From Ruminococcus sp. UBA7013 (GTDB lineage Bacteria; Bacillota; Clostridia; Oscillospirales; Ruminococcaceae): DNA of 59,942 nt. The translations under genes and the position numbers were made by a program. This document shows positions 59,892 to 59,942 of this stretch, in pieces (position 1 is the first letter of the stretch; every line of letters begins with the position of its first letter). The stretch spans positions 1-59,942 of the forward strand of contig DJXD01000058.1 in assembly GCA_002449585.1 (NCBI GenBank), given 5' to 3'. Under the pieces are notes generated by a model that had not been told where the DNA came from, did no database searches, and was given only the letters and a program-made list of their open reading frames with translations.

Positions 59892-59942
59892 CTAACCGAC
59901 ACTAAAAATTTTATGCACTGCGTGATTGGTCAGTGCAACCTC
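59892..59942 (-). CDS. C-terminal tail of an ORF entering from beyond the window (possibly TnpB)
   Basis: A minus-strand frame enters at the window edge, reads EVALTNHAVHKIFSVG and stops with TAG at 59892-59894. Its position just before the omega-RNA-like region is where a tnpB stop would be. Only 16 residues are visible, none diagnostic. Confidence 0.25.
   Translation of the reverse strand, partial: EVALTNHAVHKIFSVG

Overview
The window looks like chromosome from a low-GC, Gram-positive gut or rumen Clostridia member, most likely Ruminococcus or a close relative in Oscillospiraceae. The clues are a secreted pectate lyase ending in a cellulosomal dockerin, Firmicutes-type gene orders (pyrH-frr-uppS-cdsA-dxr-rseP, a hisZ/short-hisG histidine operon, short-form ketol-acid reductoisomerase), and many near-consensus vegetative promoters (TTGACA-N17-TATAAT). 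Species assignment is inference; no rRNA gene is present.

Layout. 1-4.7 kb: a zinc-ribbon protein and a glycolytic cluster (pgk, a small ORF, tpiA, gpmI). 4.7-14.6 kb, minus strand: an ADP-ribosylglycohydrolase, the dockerin pectate lyase, a four-gene operon (hexapeptide-repeat protein, DarT1-type NADAR hydrolase, MnmM-like methyltransferase, solitary PglX-like DNA methyltransferase), then a GH25 lipoprotein and a DUF6273 protein. 14.6-21.8 kb, minus: a surface-glycan operon (Wzt/TagH-type ATPase, FkbM methyltransferase, tandem GT4, multispanning GT-C-like protein) without its permease. 22-24.2 kb: an XRE/ImmA pair whose ImmA gene has an in-frame TGA, and a LysR regulator. 24.2-27.4 kb, minus: comM, an FtsW/RodA/SpoVE gene and vanZ. 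27.5-28.4 kb: a small ORF, probable gene remnants and two serine tRNAs. 28.4-33.4 kb: recJ, relA and a DUF5662 gene. 33.5-44.3 kb: a branched-chain amino-acid operon (ilvB, ilvN, ilvC, ilvD, leuC, leuD, ilvA, ridA) with three passengers: a DUF4177 protein, a DUF815 ATPase and a decayed EamA transporter. 45-50.3 kb: pyrH to rseP, covering UMP kinase, ribosome recycling, isoprenoid and envelope-lipid synthesis. 50.4-58.7 kb: a histidine operon (hisZ, G, D, C, B, H, A, F, I) interrupted by two small zinc-ribbon genes and an Imm51 immunity gene, with no hisE and no histidinol-phosphatase. 58.7-59.9 kb: a Cys-rich clostridial protein, a strong terminator, an orphan promoter, and what looks like the right end of an IS200/IS605-type (TnpB) element.

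How it works together. Most of the window is housekeeping metabolism in long, tightly spaced operons. The accessory signals are the NADAR/DNA-methyltransferase operon, the interrupted ImmA gene, the Imm51 and zinc-ribbon passengers in the his operon, the decayed transporter and the element end. I see no complete, clearly new multi-gene defence system. The best candidate for a second look is the hexapeptide protein-NADAR-MnmM-PglX operon, with a DraG-type ADP-ribosyl hydrolase about 6 kb away.
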